64,000 nt of DNA from Albidovulum sediminicola (lineage in GTDB: Bacteria > Pseudomonadota > Alphaproteobacteria > Rhodobacterales > Rhodobacteraceae), in contig NZ_JAOWLA010000009.1 in NCBI RefSeq assembly GCF_025751575.1, forward strand, positions 116,560 to 180,559, read 5' to 3'. The notes under the pieces are model-generated. The model searched no databases. It had not been told where the DNA came from and was given only the letters and a program-made list of their open reading frames with translations. The position numbers and the translations under genes are program-made. This document shows positions 16,999-25,368 of the stretch, piece by piece; position 1 is the stretch's first letter; every line of letters begins with the position of its first letter.

Positions 16999-17454
16999 AT
17001 GCGCAAGTTCCTTGTCGTGCTCGACGACAGCCGCGAATGCCTGAACGCCATGCGGTTCGCAGCCCTTCGCGCGGCCCACACAGGGGGCGGGGTGACGATT
17101 CTGTCGGTGATCCCGCCGGATGAGTTCCAGCACTGGATCGGCGTGTCCGACATCATGCGCGCAGAGGCGCGTGAACGGATCGAGGCGCATTTCGAGGTCT
17201 TCGCCAAGTGGATGCGCGACCGCCAGGGGGTCAACCCGGAACTGGTCATCCGCGAGGGCGAGCCGGTGAACGAGATCCTCGACCTGATCCGCGAGGATTC
17301 GGAGATCGGGGTTCTGGTCCTCGGGGCAGGCACCGAAAAGTCGGGTCCGGGGCCGCTTGTGACACAGATGTCGCGGTCCTCGGGCAATCTGCCCATCCCC
17401 ATCACCATCGTTCCGGGTGAGATTTCAAAGGATCGGCTTGAGGCGATCACCTGA
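16999..17454 (+). CDS. Universal stress protein (UspA family)
   Basis: 151-residue cytosolic UspA-fold protein. It begins MRKFLVVLDDSRECLNAMRFAALRAAH, the typical first strand and helix, and ends in GVLVLGAGTEKSGPGPLVTQMSRSSGNLPIPITIVPG, where the usual ATP-binding GxxG-x9-G(S/T) is altered. It may therefore be a non-ATP-binding member. ATG 16999 is preceded by GAGGGAG at about 7 bases; an upstream in-frame ATG at 16948 lacks such a site. It is a stand-alone gene divergent from the sugar transferase. Confidence 0.88.
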   Translation: MRKFLVVLDDSRECLNAMRFAALRAAHTGGGVTILSVIPPDEFQHWIGVSDIMRAEARERIEAHFEVFAKWMRDRQGVNPELVIREGEPVNEILDLIREDSEIGVLVLGAGTEKSGPGPLVTQMSRSSGNLPIPITIVPGEISKDRLEAIT

Positions 17455-17550
17455 GCCTTTTCACTCGGAGCGCCCCATTCGGTCGCGCCGCTCGCCTTGA
17501 CTTGCCGCAGTCCGAGGCGCATATCCGACTGGAACAGTCGGAGACTAGAA

Positions 17551-18111
17551 ATGTTCATCCAGACCGAATCCACGCCGAACCCGGCCACGCTGAAGTTCCT
17601 TCCCGGCCAGGCGGTCCTTGAGACCGGCACCGCCGATTTCCCCGCGCCGGACACCGCCGGGAAGTCGCCCCTTGCCGCGCGCATCTTCGCGGTCGAAGGC
17701 GTCACCGGCGTCTTCCTTGGCATGGATTTCGTTACCGTGACCAAGGCCGAGGCGGTCCTTTGGGACCACATCAAGCCCGCGATCCTCGGCGCGATCATGG
17801 AGCATTACCAGTCCGGCCGCCCCGCCATCGAGGGTGAGCGCAACGAGAGCGCGCACGCCGCCCATGACGGGCCCGACGAGGAGATCGTCAAGCAGATCAA
17901 GGAACTGCTCGATACCCGCGTGCGGCCCGCGGTCGCCCAGGACGGCGGCGACATCACCTTCCACGGGTTCGACCGGGGGATCGTGTATCTGCACATGCAG
18001 GGCGCCTGCGCGGGCTGCCCCTCTTCGACGCTGACGCTGAAGATGGGGATCGAGAACCTGCTGCGCCATTACATCCCCGAAGTGCTGGAGGTCCGGCCCG
18101 TTGCGGCCTGA
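17551..18111 (+). CDS. NfuA-type Fe-S cluster carrier (NifU domain protein)
   Basis: 186-residue Fe-S scaffold/carrier that delivers 4Fe-4S clusters to apo-proteins. The N-terminal Nfu domain (MFIQTESTPNPATLKFLPG) is the eukaryote/alphaproteobacterial type; the C-terminal NifU domain has the cluster-binding CAGC (Cys153, Cys156). It overlaps tsaB by 11 bases, and nfuA-tsaB-rimI look like one operon. An Fe-S carrier is plausible support for the SdhB subunit encoded elsewhere in the window, but no specific link is seen. Confidence 0.93.
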   Translation: MFIQTESTPNPATLKFLPGQAVLETGTADFPAPDTAGKSPLAARIFAVEGVTGVFLGMDFVTVTKAEAVLWDHIKPAILGAIMEHYQSGRPAIEGERNESAHAAHDGPDEEIVKQIKELLDTRVRPAVAQDGGDITFHGFDRGIVYLHMQGACAGCPSSTLTLKMGIENLLRHYIPEVLEVRPVAA

Positions 18112-18757
18112 TCCCCTGATCCTGGCGTTCGACACATCGGCCGCGCATTGCGCGGCCGCATTGCTTTGCGGCAACCAGTTGCTGGGCGAGGTCATCGAAC
18201 CGATGGACAAGGGCCAGGCCGAACGGCTGGTGCCGCTTTTGGGTGAGCTTCTGGCGACGGCCGGCGCCGAATGGCGCGATCTTGCCGCGATCGGTGTGGG
18301 CATCGGGCCGGGCAACTTCACCGGCATCCGCATCTCGGTCGCCGCCGCACGCGGATTGGCGCTCGCGCTGGAAATCCCGGCGATCGGCGTTTCCGCGCTT
18401 GAGGCGCTGGCGGCAGGGACCCCCGGCCCCGTCGTCACCAGCCTCGATGCCCGGCAGGGCCGCCTGTATGTGCAGGTCTTCAGCGACGGGGACGGCACCG
18501 GCCCCTTGCTGTGCGATCTTGAGACGCTGCCGTCGATGCCAGCGGGCGCCGCAACCTCCTGCATCGGCCATCGCGCCGATGAAATCGCCGCGATCTGCGG
18601 CGGCACGGTGGCCGCCCCCCGGAAATCCCTGCCCGCAGCCATCGCGCGGATCGCCCTTGGCCGCCGCCTTGGCGCGCAACCCCGCCCGGCACCGCTTTAC
18701 CTGCGCCCCGCGGATGCCGCGCCCTCGCGCGATGCCGCGCCCCGCATCCTGCCATGA
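18101..18757 (+). CDS. tsaB: tRNA threonylcarbamoyladenosine biosynthesis protein TsaB
   Basis: 218-residue partner of TsaD in making t6A37 in ANN-decoding tRNAs. The N-terminal LILAFDTSAAHCAAALL and the GIGPGNFTGIRISVAAARGLAL segment are the standard TsaB landmarks. There is no ATG at the right place; the TTG at 18101 inside the end of nfuA is the best start, with GGAG about 10 bases upstream. It overlaps rimI by 4 bases (ATGA), giving tight coupling along the operon. Confidence 0.92.
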   Translation: MRPDPLILAFDTSAAHCAAALLCGNQLLGEVIEPMDKGQAERLVPLLGELLATAGAEWRDLAAIGVGIGPGNFTGIRISVAAARGLALALEIPAIGVSALEALAAGTPGPVVTSLDARQGRLYVQVFSDGDGTGPLLCDLETLPSMPAGAATSCIGHRADEIAAICGGTVAAPRKSLPAAIARIALGRRLGAQPRPAPLYLRPADAAPSRDAAPRILP

Positions 18758-19185
18758 CCCCCTCGGACCTGGCGCGTCTCCATGCCCGCGCCTTCACCGT
18801 TCCGCGCCCCTGGTCCGCGGCGGAGTTTTCCGAGCTTCTTTCGCGCGCCGATACCTTCCTGATCACGCACGGCACGGGCTTCGTTCTGGGCCGGGTGATC
18901 GTTGACGAGGCGGAATTGCTGACCATCGCGGTCGAGGCCGAGGCGCGGCGCCAGGGCACGGGCCTGTTCCTGACCGAGGCCTTCCTGGCCGAGGCCGCCC
19001 GGCGCGGCACGGCGACGGCTTTCCTGGAGGTTGCCGCCGACAACGCTGCGGCCATCGCGCTTTACCATCGGGCGGGCTTTCGCGCAGCCGGTCGGCGCAA
19101 GGGCTATTATGCCTGCCCCGACGGCACCCGGCGCGACGCGCTGGTGATGACGCGCGCTTTGGCTCAGGCGCCCGGAACGACTTGA
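18754..19185 (+). CDS. rimI: GNAT acetyltransferase, RimI-like (ribosomal protein bS18 N-terminal acetylation)
   Basis: 143-residue GNAT-fold enzyme. The acetyl-CoA loop is seen as VEAEARRQGTGLFLTEAFLAEA (R-x-x-G-x-G/A variant), followed by FLEVAADNAAAIALYHRAGF, the classical RimI motif. The position directly after tsaB with an ATGA overlap is the common rimI location. Its stop codon lies inside the palindrome at 19182-19197, which belongs to the next promoter region. Confidence 0.88.
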   Translation: MTPSDLARLHARAFTVPRPWSAAEFSELLSRADTFLITHGTGFVLGRVIVDEAELLTIAVEAEARRQGTGLFLTEAFLAEAARRGTATAFLEVAADNAAAIALYHRAGFRAAGRRKGYYACPDGTRRDALVMTRALAQAPGTT

Positions 19186-19197
19186 CCAAAAGGTCAA
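19182..19197. promoter_or_regulatory. RutR-like palindrome TTGACC-AAAA-GGTCAA before the nucleoside transporter
   Basis: Perfect inverted repeat with 6-base arms. It differs by one base from the E. coli RutR consensus TTGACCA-NN-TGGTCAA, RutR being a TetR-type regulator of nucleobase use. It lies about 30 bases upstream of a possible promoter (TTGACC at 19227-19232, TAATCT at 19252-19257; the 19-base spacing is long) and 143 bases before the substrate-binding protein ATG. The regulator gene itself is not in the window. Confidence 0.55.
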
Positions 19198-19340
19198 ATT
19201 CATGCGCCTTGCCCCACAGATAGCTATTGACCCGTTACCGGGACTGCGACCTAATCTCCCTTGATCCGCAAGTGATCGCCCCGCGATTGGCGGGCGGCCC
19301 CGAGACCTGGGTGACCGTAATACAGAACCGGGAGAAATCG

Positions 19341-20342
19341 ATGACCCTCATGACCAAATTCCTCGGCGCCGCCGCAACGCTGGCGCTGACCTCGGGCGTG
19401 GCGCTGGCTGATCCGGCCATCATCTACGACCTCGGCGGAAAGTTTGACAAGTCCTTCAACGAAGCGGCGTTCAACGGGGCTGAGCGCTGGAAGGCCGAAA
19501 CCGGCGGCTCCTACAAGGAACTGGAGATGCAGTCCGAGGCCCAGCGTGAACAGGCGCTGCGCCGCCTGGCCGAGGCCGGGGCAAACCCGGTGGTCATGAC
19601 GGGCTTCGCCTTCGGCGACGTGCTGGCCCAGGTTGCACCCGACTTCCCGGACACGAAGTTCGCCATCATCGATGTCGATTGGCTCGAAGCCCCGAACATC
19701 CTGCAGGTTGCCTTCAACGAGCATGAAGGCTCCTACCTGGTGGGCATGCTGGCGGCGCTCGCCTCCAAGACCGGCACGGTGGGCTTCATCGGCGGCATGG
19801 ACATTCCGCTGATCCGCAAGTTCGGCTGCGGCTACGCGCAGGGCGTGAAGGCCGTGAACCCGGACGCGAGCGTGGTGATGAACATGACCGGCACCACGCC
19901 CTCCGCCTGGAACGACCCGGTGAAAGGGGCGGAACTGGCCAAGGCGCAGAAGGCGCAGGGCGCCGACGTGATCTATGCGGCCGCGGGGGGCACGGGCATC
20001 GGCGTGCTTCAGTCGGCCGCCGACGAGGGCATCCTGTCGATCGGCGTCGACAGCAACCAGAACTACCTGCACCCGGGCCAGGTCCTGACCTCGATGCTCA
20101 AGCGGGTCGACAACGCCGTTTATGAGGCGTTCACGGCGGGAGCCGATCTGGAAACCGGCGTGGTGAAGGTCATGGGCCTTGCCAATGAGGGCGTGGGCTA
20201 CGCGATGGACGAAAACAACGCCGCGCTCGTTACGCCTGAAATGGCGGCGACGGTGGACGAGGCCGCGGCCAAGATCAAATCGGGCGAGTTGGAGGTGCAT
20301 AACTACATGACCGACAACACCTGCCCCGCTGCGTCCTTCTGA
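19341..20342 (+). CDS. BMP-family ABC transporter substrate-binding protein (nucleoside/purine importer)
   Basis: 333-residue periplasmic binding protein of the basic-membrane-protein/PnrA family, which bind nucleosides. The signal peptide is MTLMTKFLGAAATLALTSGVALA, cleaved before DPAIIYDLGGKFDKSFN; the DLGGKFDKSFNEAAF segment is the family's ligand-site start. There is no lipobox Cys, so it is soluble rather than a lipoprotein. ATG 19341 has GGGAGA 5 bases upstream. Its stop overlaps the ATPase start by one base (TGATG), starting a four-gene operon. Confidence 0.92.
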   Translation: MTLMTKFLGAAATLALTSGVALADPAIIYDLGGKFDKSFNEAAFNGAERWKAETGGSYKELEMQSEAQREQALRRLAEAGANPVVMTGFAFGDVLAQVAPDFPDTKFAIIDVDWLEAPNILQVAFNEHEGSYLVGMLAALASKTGTVGFIGGMDIPLIRKFGCGYAQGVKAVNPDASVVMNMTGTTPSAWNDPVKGAELAKAQKAQGADVIYAAAGGTGIGVLQSAADEGILSIGVDSNQNYLHPGQVLTSMLKRVDNAVYEAFTAGADLETGVVKVMGLANEGVGYAMDENNAALVTPEMAATVDEAAAKIKSGELEVHNYMTDNTCPAASF

Positions 20343-21979
20343 TGAAAGGCGAGATCGCTTCGGGGCGGCAGGTGACTGCCGCCCCCTATGCAATCGAACT
20401 CCGCGGCATCTCCAAGGCATTCGGTTCCGTTCAGGCGAACAAGGACATCTCGATCCAGGTCGCCAAGGGAACGATCCACGGGATCATCGGCGAAAACGGC
20501 GCCGGCAAGTCCACGCTGATGTCGATCCTCTACGGCTTCTACAAGGCCGACGCGGGAGAGATCCTGATTAACGGCCACCCCACCGCCATCCCCGACAGCC
20601 AGGCCGCCATCCGCGCCGGCATCGGCATGGTCTTCCAGCATTTCAAGCTGGTGCAGAATTTCTCCGTCCTCGAAAACGTGATCCTGGGCGCCGAGGATGG
20701 CGCGCTTTTGCGCCCGTCGCTGGCCAAGGCGCGCAAGGTTCTGGCGGAACTGGCCGAGGAATACGAGCTAGACGTTCATCCCGACGCGGTGATCGAGGAG
20801 CTTTCTGTCGGCCACCAGCAGCGCGTCGAAATCCTCAAGGCGCTCTATCGCCACGCCGATATCCTGATCCTGGACGAGCCCACGGGCGTGCTGACCCCGG
20901 CCGAGGCCGACCACCTGTTCCGCATCCTCAGGAACCTGAAGGAACAGGGCAAGACCGTGATCCTGATCACCCACAAGCTGCGCGAGATCATGGAGATCAC
21001 AGACACCGTCAGCGTCATGCGGCGCGGAGAGATGACGGCGACGGTCCGGACCGCCGAAACCAGTCCCGAGCAACTGGCCGAGCTAATGGTTGGGCGCAAG
21101 GTCCTGTTGCACGTTCCCAAGGGCGAGGCGAAGCCGGGCCGAACGGTGCTGGAGATCAAGGGCCTCAGGGTGCGTGACGGCGACAAGATCGAACGGCTGA
21201 AGGGGATTGATCTGACCATCCGCGCGGGCGAGATCCTGGGCATCGCGGGCGTCGCCGGGAATGGCCAGACCGAATTGCTGGAAGTGCTGGGCGGGATCGC
21301 GCGCGGCACCGGAACCATCCTTCTGAACGGCGACAGTCTGGACCTGACCGGCAAGTTTTCCGACGGGCAGTCGCGGCGGCGCAGGGGCATCAGCCATGTG
21401 CCCGAGGACCGTCAGCGGCTGGGCATGATCATGGATTTCACCGCCTGGGAAAACATCGCCTTCGGCTATCACAACGACCCCGCCTATCAGAAGAACGCGC
21501 TCCTCATGGACAACGGCGCCATTCTTGAGGACGCCCGCGGCAAGATGGAGCGTTTCGACGTGCGCCCGCCCATCCCATCGCTTCAGGCCAAGAGCTTTTC
21601 CGGGGGCAACCAGCAGAAGATCATCCTGGCGCGCGAGATCGAGCGCAATCCCGACCTGCTTTTGGTCGGCCAGCCGACGCGCGGCGTCGATATCGGCGCG
21701 ATCGAGTTCATCCACAAACGCATCGTGGAACTGCGCGATGCGGGCAAGGCGGTGCTTCTGGTCAGCGTGGAACTGGACGAGATCATGAGCCTCTCGGACC
21801 GCATCGCCGTGATGTTCGACGGGCACCTGATGGGTACCGGACCCGCGGCGAGCGCCACGCAAGTCGGGCTCGGTTGCCTGATGGCAGGCCTTGGCGGCGC
21901 CGATACGCGCGCCATGGCGGGCTGGGACATCTCCTCCGACGCGCATGAGGAACGGCAGGCAACGGGAATGAGGGCGTAG
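20342..21979 (+). CDS. Nucleoside ABC transporter, double ATPase subunit
   Basis: 545-residue fused ATPase of the sugar/nucleoside importer class (YufO/NupO-like, CUT2-related). The first domain has Walker A GENGAGKST (50-58) and ILILDEPTGVLTPAEAD; the second (from about 255) has GVAGNGQTE in place of Walker A and SFSGGNQQKIILAREI as the signature. The degenerate second Walker A is normal for this family. It energises the two permeases that follow. Confidence 0.93.
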   Translation: MKGEIASGRQVTAAPYAIELRGISKAFGSVQANKDISIQVAKGTIHGIIGENGAGKSTLMSILYGFYKADAGEILINGHPTAIPDSQAAIRAGIGMVFQHFKLVQNFSVLENVILGAEDGALLRPSLAKARKVLAELAEEYELDVHPDAVIEELSVGHQQRVEILKALYRHADILILDEPTGVLTPAEADHLFRILRNLKEQGKTVILITHKLREIMEITDTVSVMRRGEMTATVRTAETSPEQLAELMVGRKVLLHVPKGEAKPGRTVLEIKGLRVRDGDKIERLKGIDLTIRAGEILGIAGVAGNGQTELLEVLGGIARGTGTILLNGDSLDLTGKFSDGQSRRRRGISHVPEDRQRLGMIMDFTAWENIAFGYHNDPAYQKNALLMDNGAILEDARGKMERFDVRPPIPSLQAKSFSGGNQQKIILAREIERNPDLLLVGQPTRGVDIGAIEFIHKRIVELRDAGKAVLLVSVELDEIMSLSDRIAVMFDGHLMGTGPAASATQVGLGCLMAGLGGADTRAMAGWDISSDAHEERQATGMRA

Positions 21980-21982
21980 GAC

Positions 21983-23074
21983 ATGGCAAGGATTCCCCGC
22001 TGGGCCGACCTGATCCTCGTCCCGCTCATCAGCCTTCTGCTGGCGGGCGTCATCTCGGCCCTCGTGATCCTCGCCATCGGCCAAAGCCCGATGGAGGCGC
22101 TGACGACCATGGTCACCGGCGCCGTGGGCTCGCCCTACGCCTGGGGCTACACGCTTTACTATGCCACCAGCTTCATGTTCACGGGGCTCGCGGTCACGGT
22201 CGCCTTCCACGGGAGCCTCTTCAATATCGGGGGTGAGGGGCAGGCCCAACTGGGCGGGCTGGGCGTGGCGCTCGTCTGCCTGGCTGTTCCCTGGCCGCAC
22301 TGGACCCTCGCCCTGCCCGCGGCGATAATCGCGGGCGCCGTCTTCGGCGCGGCCTGGGCGGCGATCCCCGCCTATCTTCAGGCCCGGCGCGGCAGCCACA
22401 TCGTGATCACCACGATCATGTTCAACTACATCGGGGCGGCGCTGATTATCTACCTGCTGGTCAACGTGCTGCGCCCGGCCGGGCAGATGGACCCGGCCAC
22501 CGCCCGCTTTCCGGCGGGTGCGGCGCTGCCGACGCTGCACGAACTGCCGATCCTCAGCGCGATCTTCGACAAGAAGATCCCCGCCAATGTGACGCTTTTC
22601 GTGGCACTCATCGCCTGCTGGCTGGTCTGGCTGCTGCTCTGGCGGACCCGTTTGGGCTATGAGATCCGCGCCTTCGGCAAGTCCGAACCGGCGGCGATCT
22701 ATGCCGGCATCTCACCCTTCAAGGTGACGATGCTGGCGATGCTGATCTCGGGCGGGCTGGCGGGGCTGATGTCGATCAACAACGTGATGGGGGAAAGCGG
22801 GCGGCTCTTGCAGAACTCCTCCGAGGGGGCAGGTTTCATCGGGATCGCGGTGGCGCTGATGGGCCGCAACCACCCGATCGGCGTGGTCCTGGCCGCGATC
22901 CTCTTTGGCATCCTTTATCAGGGCGGGGCGGAGATCGGGCTCTGGACCTCGATCCCGATCGAACTCAGAACCGTCGTCCAGGGCCTGGTGATCCTGTTCA
23001 CGGGCGCGCTCGACCACATGGTGCGAATGGTGCTGGGCCTCTTCTTCCGCCCCCGCCGCCTGGAGGCCGCGTGA
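21983..23074 (+). CDS. Nucleoside ABC transporter permease 1
   Basis: 363-residue BPD_transp_2-type inner-membrane permease with about nine hydrophobic segments. The motif LFNIGGEGQAQLGGLG (about residues 76-91) is the family's conserved loop, as in YufP/NupP. It starts 3 bases after the ATPase stop and its stop overlaps permease 2 in a TGATG arrangement. It forms a heterodimeric channel with the next gene. Confidence 0.92.
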   Translation: MARIPRWADLILVPLISLLLAGVISALVILAIGQSPMEALTTMVTGAVGSPYAWGYTLYYATSFMFTGLAVTVAFHGSLFNIGGEGQAQLGGLGVALVCLAVPWPHWTLALPAAIIAGAVFGAAWAAIPAYLQARRGSHIVITTIMFNYIGAALIIYLLVNVLRPAGQMDPATARFPAGAALPTLHELPILSAIFDKKIPANVTLFVALIACWLVWLLLWRTRLGYEIRAFGKSEPAAIYAGISPFKVTMLAMLISGGLAGLMSINNVMGESGRLLQNSSEGAGFIGIAVALMGRNHPIGVVLAAILFGILYQGGAEIGLWTSIPIELRTVVQGLVILFTGALDHMVRMVLGLFFRPRRLEAA

Positions 23075-24042
23075 TGGATTACGCGACCCTTCTCCAGATC
23101 CTCGACAGCACCATCCGCCTCGCGACGCCGCTGCTGCTGGCCTGTCTTGCCGGGCTCTATTCCGAACGCTCGGGCATCTTCGACATCGGGCTTGAGGGCA
23201 AGATGCTGATGGCCGCCATGTGCACCGGCGCGGTCGCGGCCCTGACCGGGTCGGTCTGGCTGGGCCTGCTGGCCGGGATCGCGGGGGCCGTCATCTTTGC
23301 CGCCATCCACGGGGTCGCCTCGATCACCTTCCGTGGGAACCAGCTGATCTCGGGCGTGGCGCTGAACTTCGTGGCCTCCGGCATCACGGTTCTGATCGCC
23401 CAGTCGCTGTTTCACCAGGGAGGGCGCACGCCGCCGCTGAGCGGAGGCGCACGGTTCAACCCGATCACGCTGCCCTTCGCCGAAAGCCTGTCCGGGGTCC
23501 CGATCATCGGCCCCTTGTACTCCGAGGTCCTCTCAGGCCATGGCGCCTTGGTCTATATCGCGCTGCTGGCCGTCCCCGCCACCTGGTGGGTGCTCTACCG
23601 CACCCGCTTCGGGCTGCGGCTGCGTGCGGTGGGGGAAAACCCCGCCTCGGTCGATACGGCGGGCATCTCGGTGGTGCGGCTGCGCTATGCGGCCGTGGTG
23701 ATCACCGGTATCCTCTGCGGGCTGGCGGGCGCCTACATGGCGGCGGGTCTCCAGGCGGGCTTCGGCAAAGAGATGACGGCAGGACGCGGCTACATCGCGC
23801 TGGCCGCGCTGATCTTTGCCAAATGGCGACCGTGGTACGCGCTGATGGCGACCATGCTCTTCGGCTTCTTCCAGGCATTGGCGCTGCGGCCCGACGTGAT
23901 CAAGAAGACCGTGGGCTTCGACGTGCCGGTCCCGGCACTGGACGCCCTGCCCTACATCCTGACGGTCATCGTCCTGGCGGGCTTCGTCGGCCGCGCCATT
24001 CCGCCCCGGGCGGGCGGGGAGCCCTACGTCAAGGAGCGCTAG
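23074..24042 (+). CDS. Nucleoside ABC transporter permease 2
   Basis: 322-residue second permease, paired with the gene before it (YufQ/NupQ-like). The conserved loop IFDIGLEGKMLMAAM is in the expected place. GGAGG at 23062-23066 is 7 bases from the ATG at 23074, which I prefer to the GTG at 23071. A strong terminator follows 21 bases after the stop, ending the importer operon. Confidence 0.92.
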   Translation: MDYATLLQILDSTIRLATPLLLACLAGLYSERSGIFDIGLEGKMLMAAMCTGAVAALTGSVWLGLLAGIAGAVIFAAIHGVASITFRGNQLISGVALNFVASGITVLIAQSLFHQGGRTPPLSGGARFNPITLPFAESLSGVPIIGPLYSEVLSGHGALVYIALLAVPATWWVLYRTRFGLRLRAVGENPASVDTAGISVVRLRYAAVVITGILCGLAGAYMAAGLQAGFGKEMTAGRGYIALAALIFAKWRPWYALMATMLFGFFQALALRPDVIKKTVGFDVPVPALDALPYILTVIVLAGFVGRAIPPRAGGEPYVKER

Positions 24043-24063
24043 GTCCGCCCGCCAGACATGAAG

Positions 24064-24089
24064 AAGGGGCGGCACGAAGGCCGCCCCTT
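24064..24089. terminator. Bidirectional terminator between convergent ABC transporter operons
   Basis: Perfect 10-bp stem (AAGGGGCGGC pairing with GCCGCCCCTT) with a 6-base loop. The stem starts with AA and ends with TT and further T, so it can stop the plus-strand nucleoside operon and the minus-strand polyamine-type operon, which meet here. Confidence 0.9.
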
Positions 24090-24105
24090 TTCCGTTTCCG
24101 ATCGC

Positions 24106-25368
24106 TCAGTTGTCGGTCCCTTTCAGGGCATTGGGATCGAAGACCCCGCCGAAACCGCTGTTGTTCCCGGCCGGCGGATTGGCCTCAGCCTCCGGCGCGG
24201 CGGGGGCGTTTTGCAGGGCGTTCGGATCGAAAACCCCACCAAAGCTGCCGCTGCTGGTCCCGGTGCCGGTCGGGGCGGCGGGCGCGGGCTCTTCAGCGGC
24301 CTTGAGCTTGCGCTCCTCATCCCGCTTCCTGCGGAGTTCCTCGGCGCGCAGGTCGGCCTCGATCCGCTTCTGCTCACGGATATCGGTGATGCATTGGTCG
24401 GGGCTGTAGACGGTTGCCGTCCCGACGACGACGATCGTCGCGATCGCGAGGGCGACCAGAAGACCCGCCGCCGCGTTGCCGCTGAGGAAACCGGGCAGCT
24501 TGACCCCGCCGCCCGACAGCTCCGCCACCGTGGCCTCACGCCGCGCAGCCGCCACCAGCTCGCGCCGCCGGATCGCCGCCTCGTTCGTGAGCGCGGCAAA
24601 GACCGTCAGAATGACGATGATGAACGCGAGTGCCGAAATCGCGGGCGAGATGCCGTAGCGGACCTTCTGCGCCAGTTCGATCGTCAGCGTCGGGTATTCG
24701 CCGAAGGTGAAGGTGGTGGTGTTGTAGTTCTCGAAGCTCGCAAGGAACGCGAGCACCGCGGCGGATGCAATGGCCGGGCGCATGAAGGGCAAAAGCACCT
24801 TGCGGAAGGCCTGCGCATGGGTCGCCCCCAGGTCCAGCGCCGCCTCGGTCAGCGCGGTGTCGTAGCGCTGAAGCCGCGCGACCAGCACCAGCATGCAGTA
24901 GGAGGCGATGAAGGTGGACTGTCCGAGGATCGTCAGGAACAGGCCGCTCGACAGCACACTGTCGGGACCAAGGCCCACCATCCGGTTGATGCGGTCCCAG
25001 AAGACCAGGGTCGAGATCCCCAGGACGACGCCGGGGATCAGGATCGGCGCGATGATGACCGTGTAGTAGGTCGCGCGCAGCTTCGGCCAGATCTGCGTCA
25101 GCATCAGCGCCCCCGCGAGCCCCATCAGCACCGACAGCACGACCGTCCCCGCCCCGATGATGATGGAGTTCTTGATGCCGTTCAGGATGCGCGTGTCCTG
25201 GAAAAGCGCCGAGAACCACTCGAACGTCAGACACTCCCATGGCGTGGCGCTGGGAAAGCTGGGCGAGTTGAAGGCGGTCACCGCCATGATCACCAGCGGC
25301 CCCAACAGATAGGCGAAGAAGATCGCAAGGTAGATCCAGACGCTCAGGCGAAGAAAGGACAGGTTCAT
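24106..25368 (-). CDS. Polyamine-type ABC permease (PotC-like) with extra helix and repeat tail
   Basis: 420-residue membrane subunit. Residues 1-275 are a normal PotC-type permease with the EAA loop EAALDLGATHAQAFRKVLLP (175-194). The family normally ends near here. This protein adds a basic linker, a seventh hydrophobic helix (about 300-320), a charged coiled-coil stretch (330-359) and a Pro/Ala/Gly-rich tail with FGGVFDPNAL repeated twice (376-385 and 406-415). With an even-numbered normal core, a seventh helix would put the tail in the periplasm, where it could meet the binding protein; that is inference. It overlaps permease 1 by 4 bases (ATGA). Confidence 0.88.
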   Translation of the reverse strand: MNLSFLRLSVWIYLAIFFAYLLGPLVIMAVTAFNSPSFPSATPWECLTFEWFSALFQDTRILNGIKNSIIIGAGTVVLSVLMGLAGALMLTQIWPKLRATYYTVIIAPILIPGVVLGISTLVFWDRINRMVGLGPDSVLSSGLFLTILGQSTFIASYCMLVLVARLQRYDTALTEAALDLGATHAQAFRKVLLPFMRPAIASAAVLAFLASFENYNTTTFTFGEYPTLTIELAQKVRYGISPAISALAFIIVILTVFAALTNEAAIRRRELVAAARREATVAELSGGGVKLPGFLSGNAAAGLLVALAIATIVVVGTATVYSPDQCITDIREQKRIEADLRAEELRRKRDEERKLKAAEEPAPAAPTGTGTSSGSFGGVFDPNALQNAPAAPEAEANPPAGNNSGFGGVFDPNALKGTDN

